Shown here in pieces: positions 39,501 to 41,610 of a DNA stretch of 53,816 bases (the first letter of the stretch is position 1; every line of letters starts with the position of its first letter). The position numbers and the translations under genes were made by a program. Source of the DNA: Pseudomonas reidholzensis (GTDB lineage: Bacteria > Pseudomonadota > Gammaproteobacteria > Pseudomonadales > Pseudomonadaceae); NCBI RefSeq assembly GCF_900536025.1, contig NZ_UNOZ01000001.1, positions 1-53,816 of the forward strand, given 5' to 3'. The notes under the pieces were generated by a model. That model was not told the origin of the DNA. It made no database searches and saw nothing but the letters and a program-made list of their open reading frames with translations.

Positions 39501-40852
39501 TGGCCTTTGCCCGTGTCATTGCTCACTGCCACGCTGACCGAGCCCGAGCTCTGGCCAACCGCGATGGTGATGATCTTGCCGTTGGCCAGGGTCACCAACA
39601 CCGGGCTGCCGGTCACCGGCGCGTTGATCGAGGCGGTGTAGACGATGCTGCCGCCTTCGCTCACCGAAGGCGTCGCCGTGAGGGTCACGGTCGAGGTGTC
39701 GAGGCTGTCGCTGATCGCGGTGGTCGCCGGGGTCTTGCTGACCACCAGGCTCTCGAAGTTGCCGCCCTCGGCCTTGTCGATGCTCAGCGCAACGGTGCTG
39801 GCGCTTTTGTACACGTCATTGGCCGTGGCCTGCACGTTCACGCTGGCGCTGGCCTGGCCCGCCGCGATGGAGAGGCTCTGACCGTTGGACAAGGTCACGG
39901 TGACCGGCGTCTGCGCTGGGTTGCTCAGGGTTACCGTGTAGGTGATCACACCGCCTTCGGTGACGCTGGGGGTGGCGCTGAGGGTGAGGTGGGTGATGTC
40001 GACGGTGTCGACGATCTGCGTGACGGCGGGTGTCCCGTCGATGTTCACCGTCAGGTTGCCGCCAACGGTGGTGGTGATGTGCGCAGCCACCTGGCTGGCG
40101 TCGATGTAGACGCTGTCGGTGGGCACCACACCGACATTGATCGAGCCGTTGTTCTGGCCCGCTGCAATGACGATCACCGCGCCGTTGGACAAGGTCACGG
40201 TGAGGTCGGTCTGCAGCACTTGGCCGAGGGTCGCGGTGTAGGTGATCACGCCGCCGGCTTCGGTCAGGCTGGGCGTTGCGCTCAAGGTCACACTGGTGGC
40301 GGTGATGACCTCAGGGACCGACTCAGCCGGTACGGCCTGAGTGGCCGAGGTGGTGTCGACCGGGAGTTCATCAATACCGTAGGTGGGCTCGACCCGCAGT
40401 TCGTCGTCAAAGCTCAGCCCGGCGGTGTGGAAGCCGATCGTCGGCGCAACACCGCCCGACGCCTCGAGGATGACAAAGGTGTGGCCACCGCCCAGCGAGC
40501 CCGAACTGCCCGCCGCAGTAGGCCCCGCCGCGGTCGCTTCGAAGTCTACGGTCGGGTCATCACCCGCCTGGATGGCGCGCTGCAATTCGTCGACCGAGGG
40601 CGCCGTGGGCGTGCTCTCCTGGCTCAGGTCGGTACTGACATCCGGCGTCTGCGCGCTCCACTGTGTCTCGCGGCCGAGGTCGAGGATCCGCCCATCGGTA
40701 AGCTCCAGCGTCACTGCGCCGCTCTCGCCGGTCAGCACCTGGTCCCCGGCATACAGCCGGTCGCCTTCGATCAGTACACGCCGGATGCCTTCTGGGGATA
40801 CTGCGACGACTTGGCCAACAACGCTTTTGACGATGGCTACGACAGTGCTCAT
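9527..40852 (-). CDS. Giant LapA-type surface adhesin (10,441 aa), RTX, type I secreted
   Basis: A repeat adhesin of about 1 MDa exported through a LapBC/TolC-type channel. Domains: retention module (about 1-130) with the LapG site TAAG at 107-110, followed at once by a second TAAG at 112-115; one divergent repeat (about 180-284); 89 units of 100 residues (285-9184); a Calx-beta-like unit (about 9185-9300); cadherin-like domains (around 9300-9600); a PA14-like domain (about 9640-9720); a von Willebrand A domain with the MIDAS motif DTSGSMG starting at D9917; RTX nonapeptides (about 10262-10340, GGxGND type) that bind calcium; and a C-terminal secretion signal. The start at 40852 is set by ggagag four bases upstream and by the same N-terminus in the second adhesin; an open frame continues 64 codons upstream without a start of that quality. 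It ends facing lapD. Its own lapBC is divergent. Confidence 0.95.
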   Translation of the reverse strand: MSTVVAIVKSVVGQVVAVSPEGIRRVLIEGDRLYAGDQVLTGESGAVTLELTDGRILDLGRETQWSAQTPDVSTDLSQESTPTAPSVDELQRAIQAGDDPTVDFEATAAGPTAAGSSGSLGGGHTFVILEASGGVAPTIGFHTAGLSFDDELRVEPTYGIDELPVDTTSATQAVPAESVPEVITATSVTLSATPSLTEAGGVITYTATLGQVLQTDLTVTLSNGAVIVIAAGQNNGSINVGVVPTDSVYIDASQVAAHITTTVGGNLTVNIDGTPAVTQIVDTVDITHLTLSATPSVTEGGVITYTVTLSNPAQTPVTVTLSNGQSLSIAAGQASASVNVQATANDVYKSASTVALSIDKAEGGNFESLVVSKTPATTAISDSLDTSTVTLTATPSVSEGGSIVYTASINAPVTGSPVLVTLANGKIITIAVGQSSGSVSVAVSNDTGKGHAPVSTSISGVSGGNFENLVANQSPVSTSVDDAKDTTTVTLTATPSVTEGGTIVYTASLGAPVTGSPVVVTLANGQTITIAVGQSSGSIGTPVGNDVHADHPAISNSISQVSGGNFESLVGDQTPVSTTVTALQDTTTVSLSATSSVAEGGTILYTATLGAPAGTPVTVTLSNGQVITLAANQISGSVAVAAPANDPYADADSVSVRITGASGGNFENLAVDGSTVVTRIVDTVDTSTVSLTATASVAEGGTIVYTASVTAPVTGSPVVVTLANGQSITIAVGQSAGTVSTLVSNDAYQGHAAVSNSITSVSGGNYENLVANNAPVSTGVTDVTDTTTVTLTATPSVAEGGTIVYTASVGAPVIGSPVVVTLANGQSITIAVGQSSGTVSTPVSNDAYQGHAAVTTNITSVSGGNYENLVANQSPVSTGVTDVRDTTTVTLTATPSVAEGGTIVYTASVDAPVTGSPVVVTLANGQNITIAVGQSSGTVNTPVSNDAYQGHAAVTTQITGVSGGNYENLVANPTAVSTSVTDVRDTTTVTLTATPSVAEGGTIVYTASLGAPVTGTPVVVTLANGQSITIAVGQSSGTVNTPVSDDVYQGHAAVTTNITSVSGGNYENLVANQSPVSTGVTDVRDTTAVTLTATPSVAEGGTIVYTASVEAPVAGSPVVVTLANGQTITIAVGQSSGTANTPVSNDVYQGHAAVTTQITGVSGGSYENLVANQSPVSTGITDVRDTTTVTLTATPSVVEGGTIVYTASVDAPVTGSPVVVTLANGQSITIAVGQSSGTVNTPVSNDVYQGHAAVTTNITSVSGGNYENLVANQSPVSTGVTDVRDTTTVTLTAPPSVAEGGTIVYTASVGAPVTGSPIVVTLANGQSITIAVGQSSGTVNTPVSNDAYHGHAAVTTQITGVSGGNYENLVANQSPVSTGVTDVRDTTTVTLTATPSVAEGGTIVYTASVDAPVTGSPVVVTLANGQSITIAVGQSSGTVNTPVSNDVYQGHAAVTTNITSVSGGNYENLVANQSPVSTGVTDVRDTTTVTLTATPSVAEGGIIVYTASVGAPVTGNPVVVTLANGQSITIAVGQSSGTANTPVSNDVYQGHAAVTTNITSVSGGNYENLVANQSPVSTGVTDVPDTTTVTLTATPSVAEGGTIVYTASVGAPVTGSPVVVTLANGQSITIAVGQSSGTVNTPVSNDVYQGHAAVTTNITSVSGGNYENLVANQSPVSTGVTDVRDTTTVTLTATPSVVEGGIIVYTASVGAPVTGNPVVVTLANGQSITIAVGQSSGTANTPVSNDVYQGHAAVTTQITGVSGGSYENLVANQSPVSTGITDVRDTTTVTLTATPSVAEGGTIVYTASVDAPVTGSPVVVTLANGQSITIAVGQSSGTVNTPVSNDVYQGHAAVTNSITGASGGNYENLVANQNTVTTGVTDVTDTTTVTLTATPSVAEGGTIVYTASVDAPVTGSPVVVTLANGQSITIAVGQSSGTVNTPVSNDVYQGHAAVTNNITGVSGGNFESLVVNQSPVSTGVTDVTDTTTVSLTATPSVAEGGTIVYTASVDAPVTGSPVVVTLANGQSITIAVGQSSGTVNTPVSNDVYQGHTAVTNNITGVSGGNFENLVANQSPASTGVTDVTDTTTVTLTATPSVAEGGTIVYTASINAPVTGSPVVVALTNGQSITIAVGQSSGTVNTPVSNDVYQGHAAVTTQIAGVSGGNYENLVANNGPVSTGVTDVTDTTTVTLTATPSVAEGGTIVYTASVDAPATGSPVVVTLANGQSITIAVGQSSGTVNTPVSNDVYQGHAAVTTQITGVSGGNYESLVASQSPVSTGVTDVTDTTTVTLTATPSVAEGGTIVYTASVDAPVTGSPVVVTLANGQSITIAVGQSSGTVNTSVSNDVYQGHAAVTTNITSVSGGNYESLVANQSPLSTGVTDVTDTTTVTLTATPSVAEGGTIVYTASVDAPVTGSPVVVTLANGQSITIAVGQSSGTVNTPVSNDVYQGHAAVTTQITGVSGGSYENLVANNAPVSTGVSDVTDTTTVTLTATSSVAEGGTIVYTASVDAPVTGSPVVVTLANGQSITIAVGQSSGTVNTQVSNDVYQGHPAVTTQITGVSGGNYESLVADNAPVTTGVTDVTDTTTVTLTATPSVAEGGTIVYTASVDAPVTGSPVVVTLANGQSITIAVGQSSGTVNTPVSNDVYQGHAAVTTQITGVSGGSYENLVANNAPVSTGVTDVNDTTTVTLTATPSVAEDGTIVYTASVDAPVTGSPVVVTLANGQSITIAVGQSSGTVNTPVSNDVYQGHAAVTTQITGVSGGSYENLVANDAPVSTGVTDVTDTTTVTLTATPSVAEGGTIVYTASVDAPVTGSPVVVTLANGQSITIAVGQSSGTVNTPVSNDLYQGHTDVTTQITGVSGGNYENLVANQNTVSTGVTDVTDTTTVTLTATPSVAEGGTIVYTASVDATVTGSPVVVTLANGQSITIAVGQSSGTVNTSVSNDVYQGHAAVTTQITGVSGGSYENLVANNAPVSTGVTDVTDTTTVTLTATPSVAEGGTIVYTASVDAPVTGNPVVVTLANGQSITIPVGQSSGTVNTPVSNDVYQGHAAVITQISGVSGGNFESLVANTASVSTGVTDVTDTTTVTLTATPSVAEGGTIIYTASVDAPVTGNPVVVTLANGQSITIAVGQSSGTVNTPVSNDVYQGHAAVTTQITGVSGGNYENLVANQNTVSTGVTDATDTTTVTLTATPSVAEGGTIVYTASVDAPVTGTPVVVTLANGQSITIAVGQSSGTANTPVSNDVYQGHTAVTTQITGVSGGNYENLVANQSPVSTGVTDVTDTTTVTLTATPSVAEGGTIVYTASVDAPVTGSPVVVALANGQSITIAVGQSSGTVNTPVSNDVYQGHATVTTNINGVSGGNYENLVANQNPVSTGVTDVTDTTTVTLTATPSVAEGGTIVYTASVDAPVTGNPVVVTLANGQNITIAVGQSSGTVNTPVSNDVYQGHTAVTTQITGVSGGNYENLVANQNPVSTGVTDVTDTTTVTLTATPSVAEGGTIVYTASVDAPVTGSPVVVTLANGQSITIAVGQSSGTVNTPVSSDVYQGHAAVTTQIIGVSGGNFESLVANTASVYTGVTDVTDTTTVTLTATPSVAEGGTIIYTASVDAPVTGSPVVVALANGQSITIAVGQSSGTVNTPVSNDVYQGHADVTTQITGVSGGNYESLVANQSPVSTGVTDITDTTTVTLTATPSVAEGGIIVYTASVDAPVTGSPVVVTLANGQSITIAVGQSSGTVNTPVSNDVYQGHAAVTTNITGVSGGNYENLVANQNTVSTGVTDVTDTTTVTLTATSSVAEGGTIIYTASVDAPVTGSPVVVTLANGQSITIAVGQSSGTVNTPVSNDVYQGHAAVTTQITGVSGGNYESLVANQSPVSTGVTDVTDTTTVTLTATPSVAEGGSIVYTASVDAPVTGSPVVVTLANGQSITIAVGQSSGTVNTPVSNDVYQGHAAVTTQITAVSGGNYENLVANQSPVSTGVSDVTDTTTVTLTATPSVAEGGTIVYTASVDAPVTGSPVVVTLANGQSITIAVGQSSGTVNTQVSNDVYQGHPAVTTQITGVSGGNYESLVADNAPVTTGVTDVTDTTTVTLTATPSVAEGGTIVYTASVDAPVTGSPVVVTLANGQSITIAVGQSSGTVNTPVSNDVYQGHAAVTTQITGVSGGSYENLVANNAPVSTGVSDVTDTTTVTLTATSSVAEGGTIVYTASVDAPVTGSPVVVTLANGQSITIAVGQSSGTVNTPVSNDVYQGHAAVTTQITGVSGGNYENLVANSNTVSTGVTDVTDTTTVTLTATPSVTEGGTIVYTASVDAPVTGNPVVVTLANGQSITIAVGQSSGTVNTPVSNDVYQGHAAVTTNITSVSGGNYESLIANGTPVSTGVTDVNDTTTVTLTATPSVAEGGTIIYTASVDAPVTGSPVVVTLANGQSITIAVGQSSGTVNTPVSNDVYQGHAAVTTNITGVSGGSYENLVANQSTVSTGVTDVTDTTTVTLTATPSVAEGGVIVYTASVDAPVTGSPVVVTLANGQSITIAVGQSSSTVNTPVSNDVYQGHAAVTTNITSVSGGNYESLVANQGPVSTGVTDVTDNTTVTLTATPSVAEGGTIVYTASVDAPVTGNPVVVTLANGQSITIAVGQSSGTVNTPVSNDVYQGHAAVTTQITGVSGGNYESLVANQSPVSTGVTDVTDTTTLTLTATPSVAEGGTIVYTASVDAPVTGSPVVVTLANGQSITIAVGQSLGTVNTPVSNDVYQGHAAVTTQITGVSGGSYENLVANQSPVSTGVTDVTDTTTVTLTATPSVAEGGTIVYTASVDAPVTGSPVVVTLANGQSITIAVGQSSGTVNTPVSNDVYQGHAAVTTQITGVSGGNYENLVANQSPVSTGVTDVADTTTVTLTATPSVAEGGTIVYTASVDAPVTGSPVVVALANGQSITIAVGQSSGTVNTPVSNDVYQGHAAVTTQITGVSGGNYENLVANQSPVSTGVTDVTDTTTVTLTATPSVAEGGTIVYTASVDAPVTGSPVVVTLDNGQSITIAVGQSSGTVNTPVSNDVYQGHAAVTTQISGVSGGNFESLVANNAPVSTDVTDVTDTTTVTLTATPSVAEGGTIVYTASVDAPVTGSPVVVTLANGQSITIAVGQSSGTVNTPVSNDVYQGHAAVTTQITAVSGGNYENLVANQNTVSTGVTDVTDTITVTLTATPSVAEGGTIVYTASVDAPVTGSPVVVTLANGQSITIAVGQSSGTVNTPVSNDVYQGHAAITTQITGVSGGSYENLVASQNTVSTGVTDVTDTTTVTLTATPSVAEGGTIVYTASVDAPVTGSPVVVTLANGQSITIAVGQSSGTVDTPVSNDVYQGHPAITTQITGVSGGNYESLVADNAPVTTGVTDVTDTTTVTLTATPSVAEGGTIVYTASVDAPVTDSPVVVTLANGQSITIAVGQSSGTVNTPVSNDVYQGHAAVTTQITGVSGGNYESLVANQSPVSTGVTDVTDNTTVTLTATPTVAEGGTIIYTASVDATVTGSPVVVTLANGQSITIAVGQSSGTVNTPVSNDVYQGHAVVTTQITGVSGGNYESLVADNAPVTTGVTDITDTTTVTLTATPSVAEGGTIVYTASVDAPVTGSPVVVTLANGQSITIAVGQSAGTVNTPVSNDVYQGHAAVTTQITGVSGGNYESLVANQSPVSTGVTDVTDTTTVTLTATPSVAEGGTIVYTASVDAPVTGSPVVVTLANGQNITIAVGQSSGTVNTPVSNDVYQGHAAVNTNITSVSGGNYESLIANDTPVSTGVTDVNDTTTVTLTATPSVTEGGIIVYTASVDAPVTGNPVVVTLANGQSITIAVGQSSGTVNTPVSNDVYQGHAAVTTQITAVSGGNYENLVANQNTVSTGVTDVTDTTTVTLTATPSVAEGGTIVYTASVDAPVTGSPVVVTLANGQSITIAVGQSSGTVNTPVSNDVYQGHAAVTTQITGVSGGDYENLVANNAPVSTGVTDITDTTTVTLTATPSVAEGGTIVYTASVDAPVTGSPVVVTLANGQSITIAVGQSSGTVDTPVSNDVYQGHAAVTTKITGVSGGNYENLVANQNTVSTGVTDVTDTTTVTLTATPSVAEGGTIVYTASVDAPVTGSPVVVTLANGQSITIAVGQSSGTVNTPVSNDVYQGHAAVTTQITGVSGGNYESLVANTASVSTGVTDVTDTTTVTLTATPSVAEGGTIVYTASVDAPVTGSPVVVTLANGQSITIAVGQSSGTVNTPVSNDVYQGHAAVTTQITGVSGGDYENLVANNAPVSTGVTDITDTTTVTLTATPSVAEGGTIVYTASVDAPVTGSPVVVTLANGQSITIAVGQSSGTVNTPVSNDVYQGHAAITTQITGVSGGSYENLVASQNTVSTGVTDVTDTTTVTLTATPSVAEGGTIVYTASVDAPVTGSPVVVTLANGQSITIAVGQSSGTANTPVSNDVYQGHSAVTTQITGVSGGNYEHLIANQNTVSTGVTDVTDTTTVTLTATPSVAEGGIIVYTASVDAPVTGNPVVVTLANGQSITIAVGQSSGTVNTQVSNDVYQGHAAVTTNITSVSGGNYESLVANQSPVSTGVTDVTDTTTVTLIATPSVAEGGIIVYTASVDAPVTGNPVVVTLANGQSITIAVGQSSGTVNTPVSNDVYQGHAAVTTQITSVSGGNYENLVANNAPVTTGVTDITDTTTVTLTATPSVAEGGTIVYTASVDAPVTGSPVVVTLANGQSITIAVGQSSGTVNTPVSNDVYQGHAAVTTQITGVSGGSYENLIANQNTVSTGVTDVTDTTTVTLTATPSVTEGGTIVYTASVDAPVTGSPVVVTLANGQSITIAVGQSSGTVNTPVSNDVYQGHAVVTTQITGVSGGNYESLVADNAPVTTGVTDITDTTTVTLTATPSVAEGGTIVYTASVDAPVTGSPVVVTLANGQSITIAVGQSSGTVNTPVSNDVYQGHAAVTTQITGVSGGNYESLVANQSLVSTGVTDVTDTTTVTLTATPSVAEGGTIVYTASVDAPVTGNPVVVTLANGQSITIAVGQSSGTVNTPVSNDVYQGHAAVTTQITGVSGGNYESLVANQSPVSTGVTDVTDTTTVTLTATPSVAEGGTIVYTASVDAPVTGSPVVVTLANGQSITIAVGQSSGTVNTPVSNDVYQGHAAVTTQITGVSGGNYESLVANQSPVSTGVTDVTDTTTVTLTATPSVAEGGTIVYTASVDAPVTGSPVVVTLANGQSITIAVGQSSGTVNTPVSNDVYQGHAAVTTNITSVSGGNYESLVANQSPVSTGVTDVTDTTTVTLTATPSVAEGGIIVYTASVDAPVTGNPVVVTLANGQSITIAVGQSSGTVNTPVSNDVYQGHAAVTTNITGVSGGNYESLVANQNTVSTGVTDVTDTTTVTLTATPSVAEGGTIVYTASVDAPVTGNPVVVTLANGQSITIAVGQSSGTVNTPVSNDVYQGHAAVTTNITSASGGNYESLIANGTPVSTGVTDVNDTTTVTLTATPSVAEGGIIVYTASVDAPVTGNPVVVTLANGQSITIAVGQSSGTVNTPVSNDVYQGHASVTTQITGVSGGNYEHLVANQNTVSTGVTDVTDTTTVTLTATPSVAEGGTIVYTASVDAPVTGSPVVVALANGQSITIAVGQSSGTVNTPVSNDVYQGHAAVTTQITDVSGGSYENLVANNASVSTGVTDITDTTTVTLTATPSVAEGGTIVYTASVDAPVTGSPVVVTLANGQSITIAVGQSSGTVNTPVSNDVYQGHAAVTTQITGVSGGNYENLVANNAPVSTGVSDVTDTTTVTLTATPSVAEGGTIVYTASVDAPVTGSPVVVTLANGQSITIAVGQSSGTVNTPVSNDVYQGHAAVTINITGVSGGNYENLVANQSPVSTGVTDVTDTTTVTLTATPSVAEGGTIVYTASVDAPVTGSPVVVTLANGQSITIAVGQSSGTVNTPVSNDVYQGHAAVTTQITGVSGGSYESLVANNAPVSTGVTDVTDTTTVTLTATPSVAEGGTIVYTASVDAPVTGSPVVVTLANGQSITIAVGQSSGTVNTPVSNDVYQGHAAVTTQITGVSGGNYESLVANQSPVSTGVTDVTDNTTVTLTATPSVAEGGTIIYTASVDAPVTGSPVVVTLANGQSITIAVGQSSGTVNTPVSNDVYQGHAAVTTSITGVSGGSYENLVANQSPVSTGVTDVQDTTTVSLSATPSVAEGGSIVYTASLTNPAGTPVTVTLSNGQTITIAANQTSGSVTVAAPADNPYLDAGQVSAKITNASGGNFENLAINSSAAVTNVTDTVDTSTVSLTATPSVAEGASITYTASVTAPVTGSPVVVTLANGQTITIAVGQSSGTVSTPVSNDVYQGHAAITNSITNVNGGNYENLVANKTAVSTSVTDVQDTTTVSLSATPSVAEGGSIVYTATLTNPAGTPVTVTLSNGQTITIAANQTSGSVTVAAPGDDPYIDAGQVSARITNASGGNFENLAINGTAAVTNVTDTVDTSTVSLTATPSVAEGGNIVYTASVTAPVTGSPVLVTLANGQTITIAVGQSSGSVSTPVSNDVYQGHAPVSNSITNVSGGNYENLVANSTQVSTSVTDTQDTTTVTLTATPSVNEGGTIVYTASVGAPVTGSPVVVALANGQSITIAVGQSSGTVSTPVSNDVYQGHAAVTTHITSVSGGNYENLVANQSPVSTGVSDVQDTTTVSLSATPSVAEGGSIVYTATLTNPAGTPVTVTLSNGQTITIGANQTSGTVTVAAPADNPYLDAGQVSAKITNASGGNFENLAINSAPAVTNVSDTVDTSTVSLTATPSVAEGASIVYTASVTAPVTGNPVVVTLTNGQTITIAVGQSSGTVSTPVANDVYQGNPAVTNSISNVSGGNYENLVANKTAVTTTITDVQDTTTVSLSATPTVAEGGSIIYTATLTNPAGTPVTVTLSNGQTITIAANQTSGSVTVAAPGDDPYIDAGPVSAIITRATGGNFENLAVNGSAAVTNVTDTINTSTVSLTATPSVVEAGNIIYTASVTAPVTGTPVVVTLANGQTITIAVGQSAGSVSTPVSNDVYQGHAAVTNSISNVSGGNYENLVANKTTVSTSVTDLQDTTTVTLSATPTVAEGGQITYTATLTNPAGTPVTVTLSNGQTITIGANQSAGSVTVAAPADSPYIDASTVSATITTATGGNFENLAVVSTPATTAVTDTLTTTTLGISGTAAVVEGGTASYTLTLSNTAQTDVTVKLSYSGTASNGADYTGVATAVIKAGSSQATFSIPTLKDNVTEGTEQFTVKIDSATGGNFEGLVVSSAAGSATTQIFEPAPVLDLDANDSSGKTGADFVTTYTENQVGVSIGDIDVSITDFDSTQLTGATVTLTNRQPGDALNLGNSVNGITLNANSTDGKVVLTLSGSASLADYMQAIKNISFTSSSEDPSTTPRIITVTVTDGVNTSNTATTTVNVVSVNDAPVSSGGAVTGTEDTELVLGWSNFNVSDVDSSLSSLGVTITKLPDLGTLKFNNGTAWVNVSVNQTISQADIAAGKLKFVPLANQSGADGYGGSGVGNKQADYAQINFKPTDGVTPGSETTLKVDITPVADKPTLSIASNTVSSLSLTKETWTSLTGLGTNGNGVTGDALKTVFANSGTANSSQTITNVQSDATVAGGSGSKTSGLIYLEAGKTYTFSGSADDSLLVAIGGKSVVTSTWGTNSGAVAGSFTPTVSGYYTLEIYHANQSGPGSYDVNVKIGSGAVTDLNSASIPMYPNLTELANAGVSVSDLHGSNGQGYYDGFKLNEGPENGTVKLVGISSSLTDSDGSETLSVKLSGIPAGSVVSDNAGHSITVGATAVDVSGWNLGSLAIKPPAYYAGQFDVKVSSTSSESVGGSTALNESTLKVTVYPETYTTSNLGMEANTTTGTISNDLIIADTSGLHVVAGKDYNLAFIIDTSGSMGAAGVDAAKKSMESVFTTLAASIKGATTGTVNVLLVDFASQVKSTVSVQLNDAGLQTLINALKTLSAEGGTNYEDAFKTTANWFQNLKNAGSTGSNQTFFVTDGQPTFYQTGEQTNPNLANSSVKLDTFLTTINYKAGDTVTNYQLDTSNRVSIDSTGKLTAETRSFDLFSLGYKWTAVTTGTVRAEGNGGYELSTRAGTGSSTSDATLSNSTSSFAILAALSAVEAIGLNNDVKAEDLRGFDSDKTPQVNVDPSKLADAILGHSELASGADKIDGSDGHDIIFGDLVQYDSIPGTGVEAIQAFVAIKLGLDAGDVDAKTLHKYVSEHYTEFDISRTADGADTLMGGAGNDIIFGQGGNDYIDGGTGNDILLGGTGNDILVGGDGNDVLFGGAGSDTLIGGKGSDILTGGAGADTFVWKAGDLGSDVIKDFKPADGDRLDLSDLLQAEKGTTIDNYLKITTVGGESTLQISTEGKLNAAGGLANVDVSIKLEGVNWSNTTINSLISGADPTIKIDNSNT
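13301..40000 (-). repeat. Array of 89 tandem 300-bp coding units
   Basis: Landmarks such as the DTTTVTL codons recur every 300 bases throughout, from 40000 down to 13600, with no net insertion or deletion. Each unit encodes 100 residues of beta-sandwich type (TATPSVAEGGTIVYTAS at the start, SNDVYQGHAAV near residue 60, SGGNYE near residue 79). The central units are near identical; those at both ends are more divergent, including a variant with PYIDAGQVSA in place of DVYQGHAAV (near 13.4, 14.0, 14.6, 15.5, 16.1 and 38.9 kb). The consensus unit has six acidic residues, one His and no Lys, Arg or Cys. Confidence 0.95.
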
Positions 40853-40856
40853 GAGA

Positions 40857-40862
40857 CTCTCC
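40857..40862 (-). promoter_or_regulatory. Ribosome binding site that fixes the adhesin 1 start
   Basis: GGAGAG on the minus strand, four bases before the ATG at 40852. The second adhesin has the same ccggagagtc context before its own start at 50641, which supports both start choices. Confidence 0.8.
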
Positions 40863-41530
40863 GGGTTACCCGATCGGTAGCTTCCATGGCTGCAGCGACG
40901 AGAGGCGGCCGCCAGATGGAATACTTCAAAGTTGTTTTCAGCTGATTTCCATGCACTTACCGCGTGAGACGTTTCGCCGATGTTGGCGAGTGGCGGGTTA
41001 TTGACTGTGTGCGTCAGGTTAATTACGCCAACTGCTAAAGCCATGTCACATCGGGAGTTGCGCTGTTGCCAACTCTTACTTTCGTATTAGTCCTTCGGTT
41101 GACCAAAGGTTCCAATTAATGTGTACGGGGATTTGAACCATTGAACGAGCATAGCCCTGCAGAGAATTGCGACAAATGTCGCACTAAATAAAGGCTCTCC
41201 GGGGTATGTTTAACAGCGCCAGATCGTCTAGATCAGGCGCTGCAGGTATTGAGTGCGGATCATTGAATGAAATTCGGTATCGCCACTTGCATCGATTTGA
41301 TGAACAGTTAGTCTTGGGGGATATGAATTGATTTAGTCAGTGGCTAATAGCCATCTCCGCAGCCATTGTTGTTGACCATAACCGACAGATATTCAATGAA
41401 ACCTCCAGCATGTTGCACGGTCAGGAACAGCAGTGGACAGCGTGGGTTTTCGCTACCGCAGTGATGTAATTGCCCGATGAATGTTGAGCAGCGCCGAGGT
41501 TGATAGTGCAGGGCCATGGGGGTCGAAGGT

Positions 41531-41580
41531 GGCCTGAACCTGGGTGAGCCACCAGGCACTGCCTGGATGCGCACCTGCCC
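41531..41580 (+). pseudogene. Possible remnant of the lapE 3' end
   Basis: These 50 bases align by eye with the last codons of the intact lapE (minus strand near 48950-49000) and the bases after its stop, at roughly 70% identity with small gaps: for example gtgagcc, ccaggca and gcgcac occur in the same order. The following spacer up to the lapB start (agagcgccgcgtgg) is also shared. No open frame survives. The likely origin is a lapE-lapB-lapC operon that lost lapE. The stretch is short, so chance similarity is not excluded. Confidence 0.4.
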
Positions 41581-41610
41581 CCTCTACCGTCAGGAAGAAG
41601 AGAGCGCCGC

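Larger units (their letters stand above)
40853..41610. other. Divergent intergenic region between adhesin 1 and lapB copy 1
   Basis: A 758-base, relatively AT-rich gap that must hold the promoters of the adhesin (minus) and of lapBC (plus). I could not pick a convincing promoter for either. The last 80 bases resemble the lapE end and lapE-lapB spacer of the other operon. A GTG-started frame of 76 codons on the minus strand (41344-41574) has no recognisable family and I do not call it a gene. Confidence 0.6.

Noticed and set aside
13301..40000. Regular spacing that could suggest a CRISPR array or satellite DNA
   Set aside because: The 300-base unit is fully coding in one frame, with no short palindromic repeat and no unique spacers.
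40853..41044. 64-codon upstream extension of the adhesin 1 frame
   Set aside because: It does not match the N-terminus of adhesin 2 and would place sequence before the retention module; the internal ATG at 40852 has the ribosome site.
41099..41127. Possible lapB promoter TTGACC-N17-TGTACG
   Set aside because: The -10 matches consensus at only three of six positions.
41344..41574. Minus-strand frame of 76 codons with GTG start and four Cys
   Set aside because: No recognised family, it overlaps the putative lapE stub, and the start codon is weak. A real small gene cannot be excluded.
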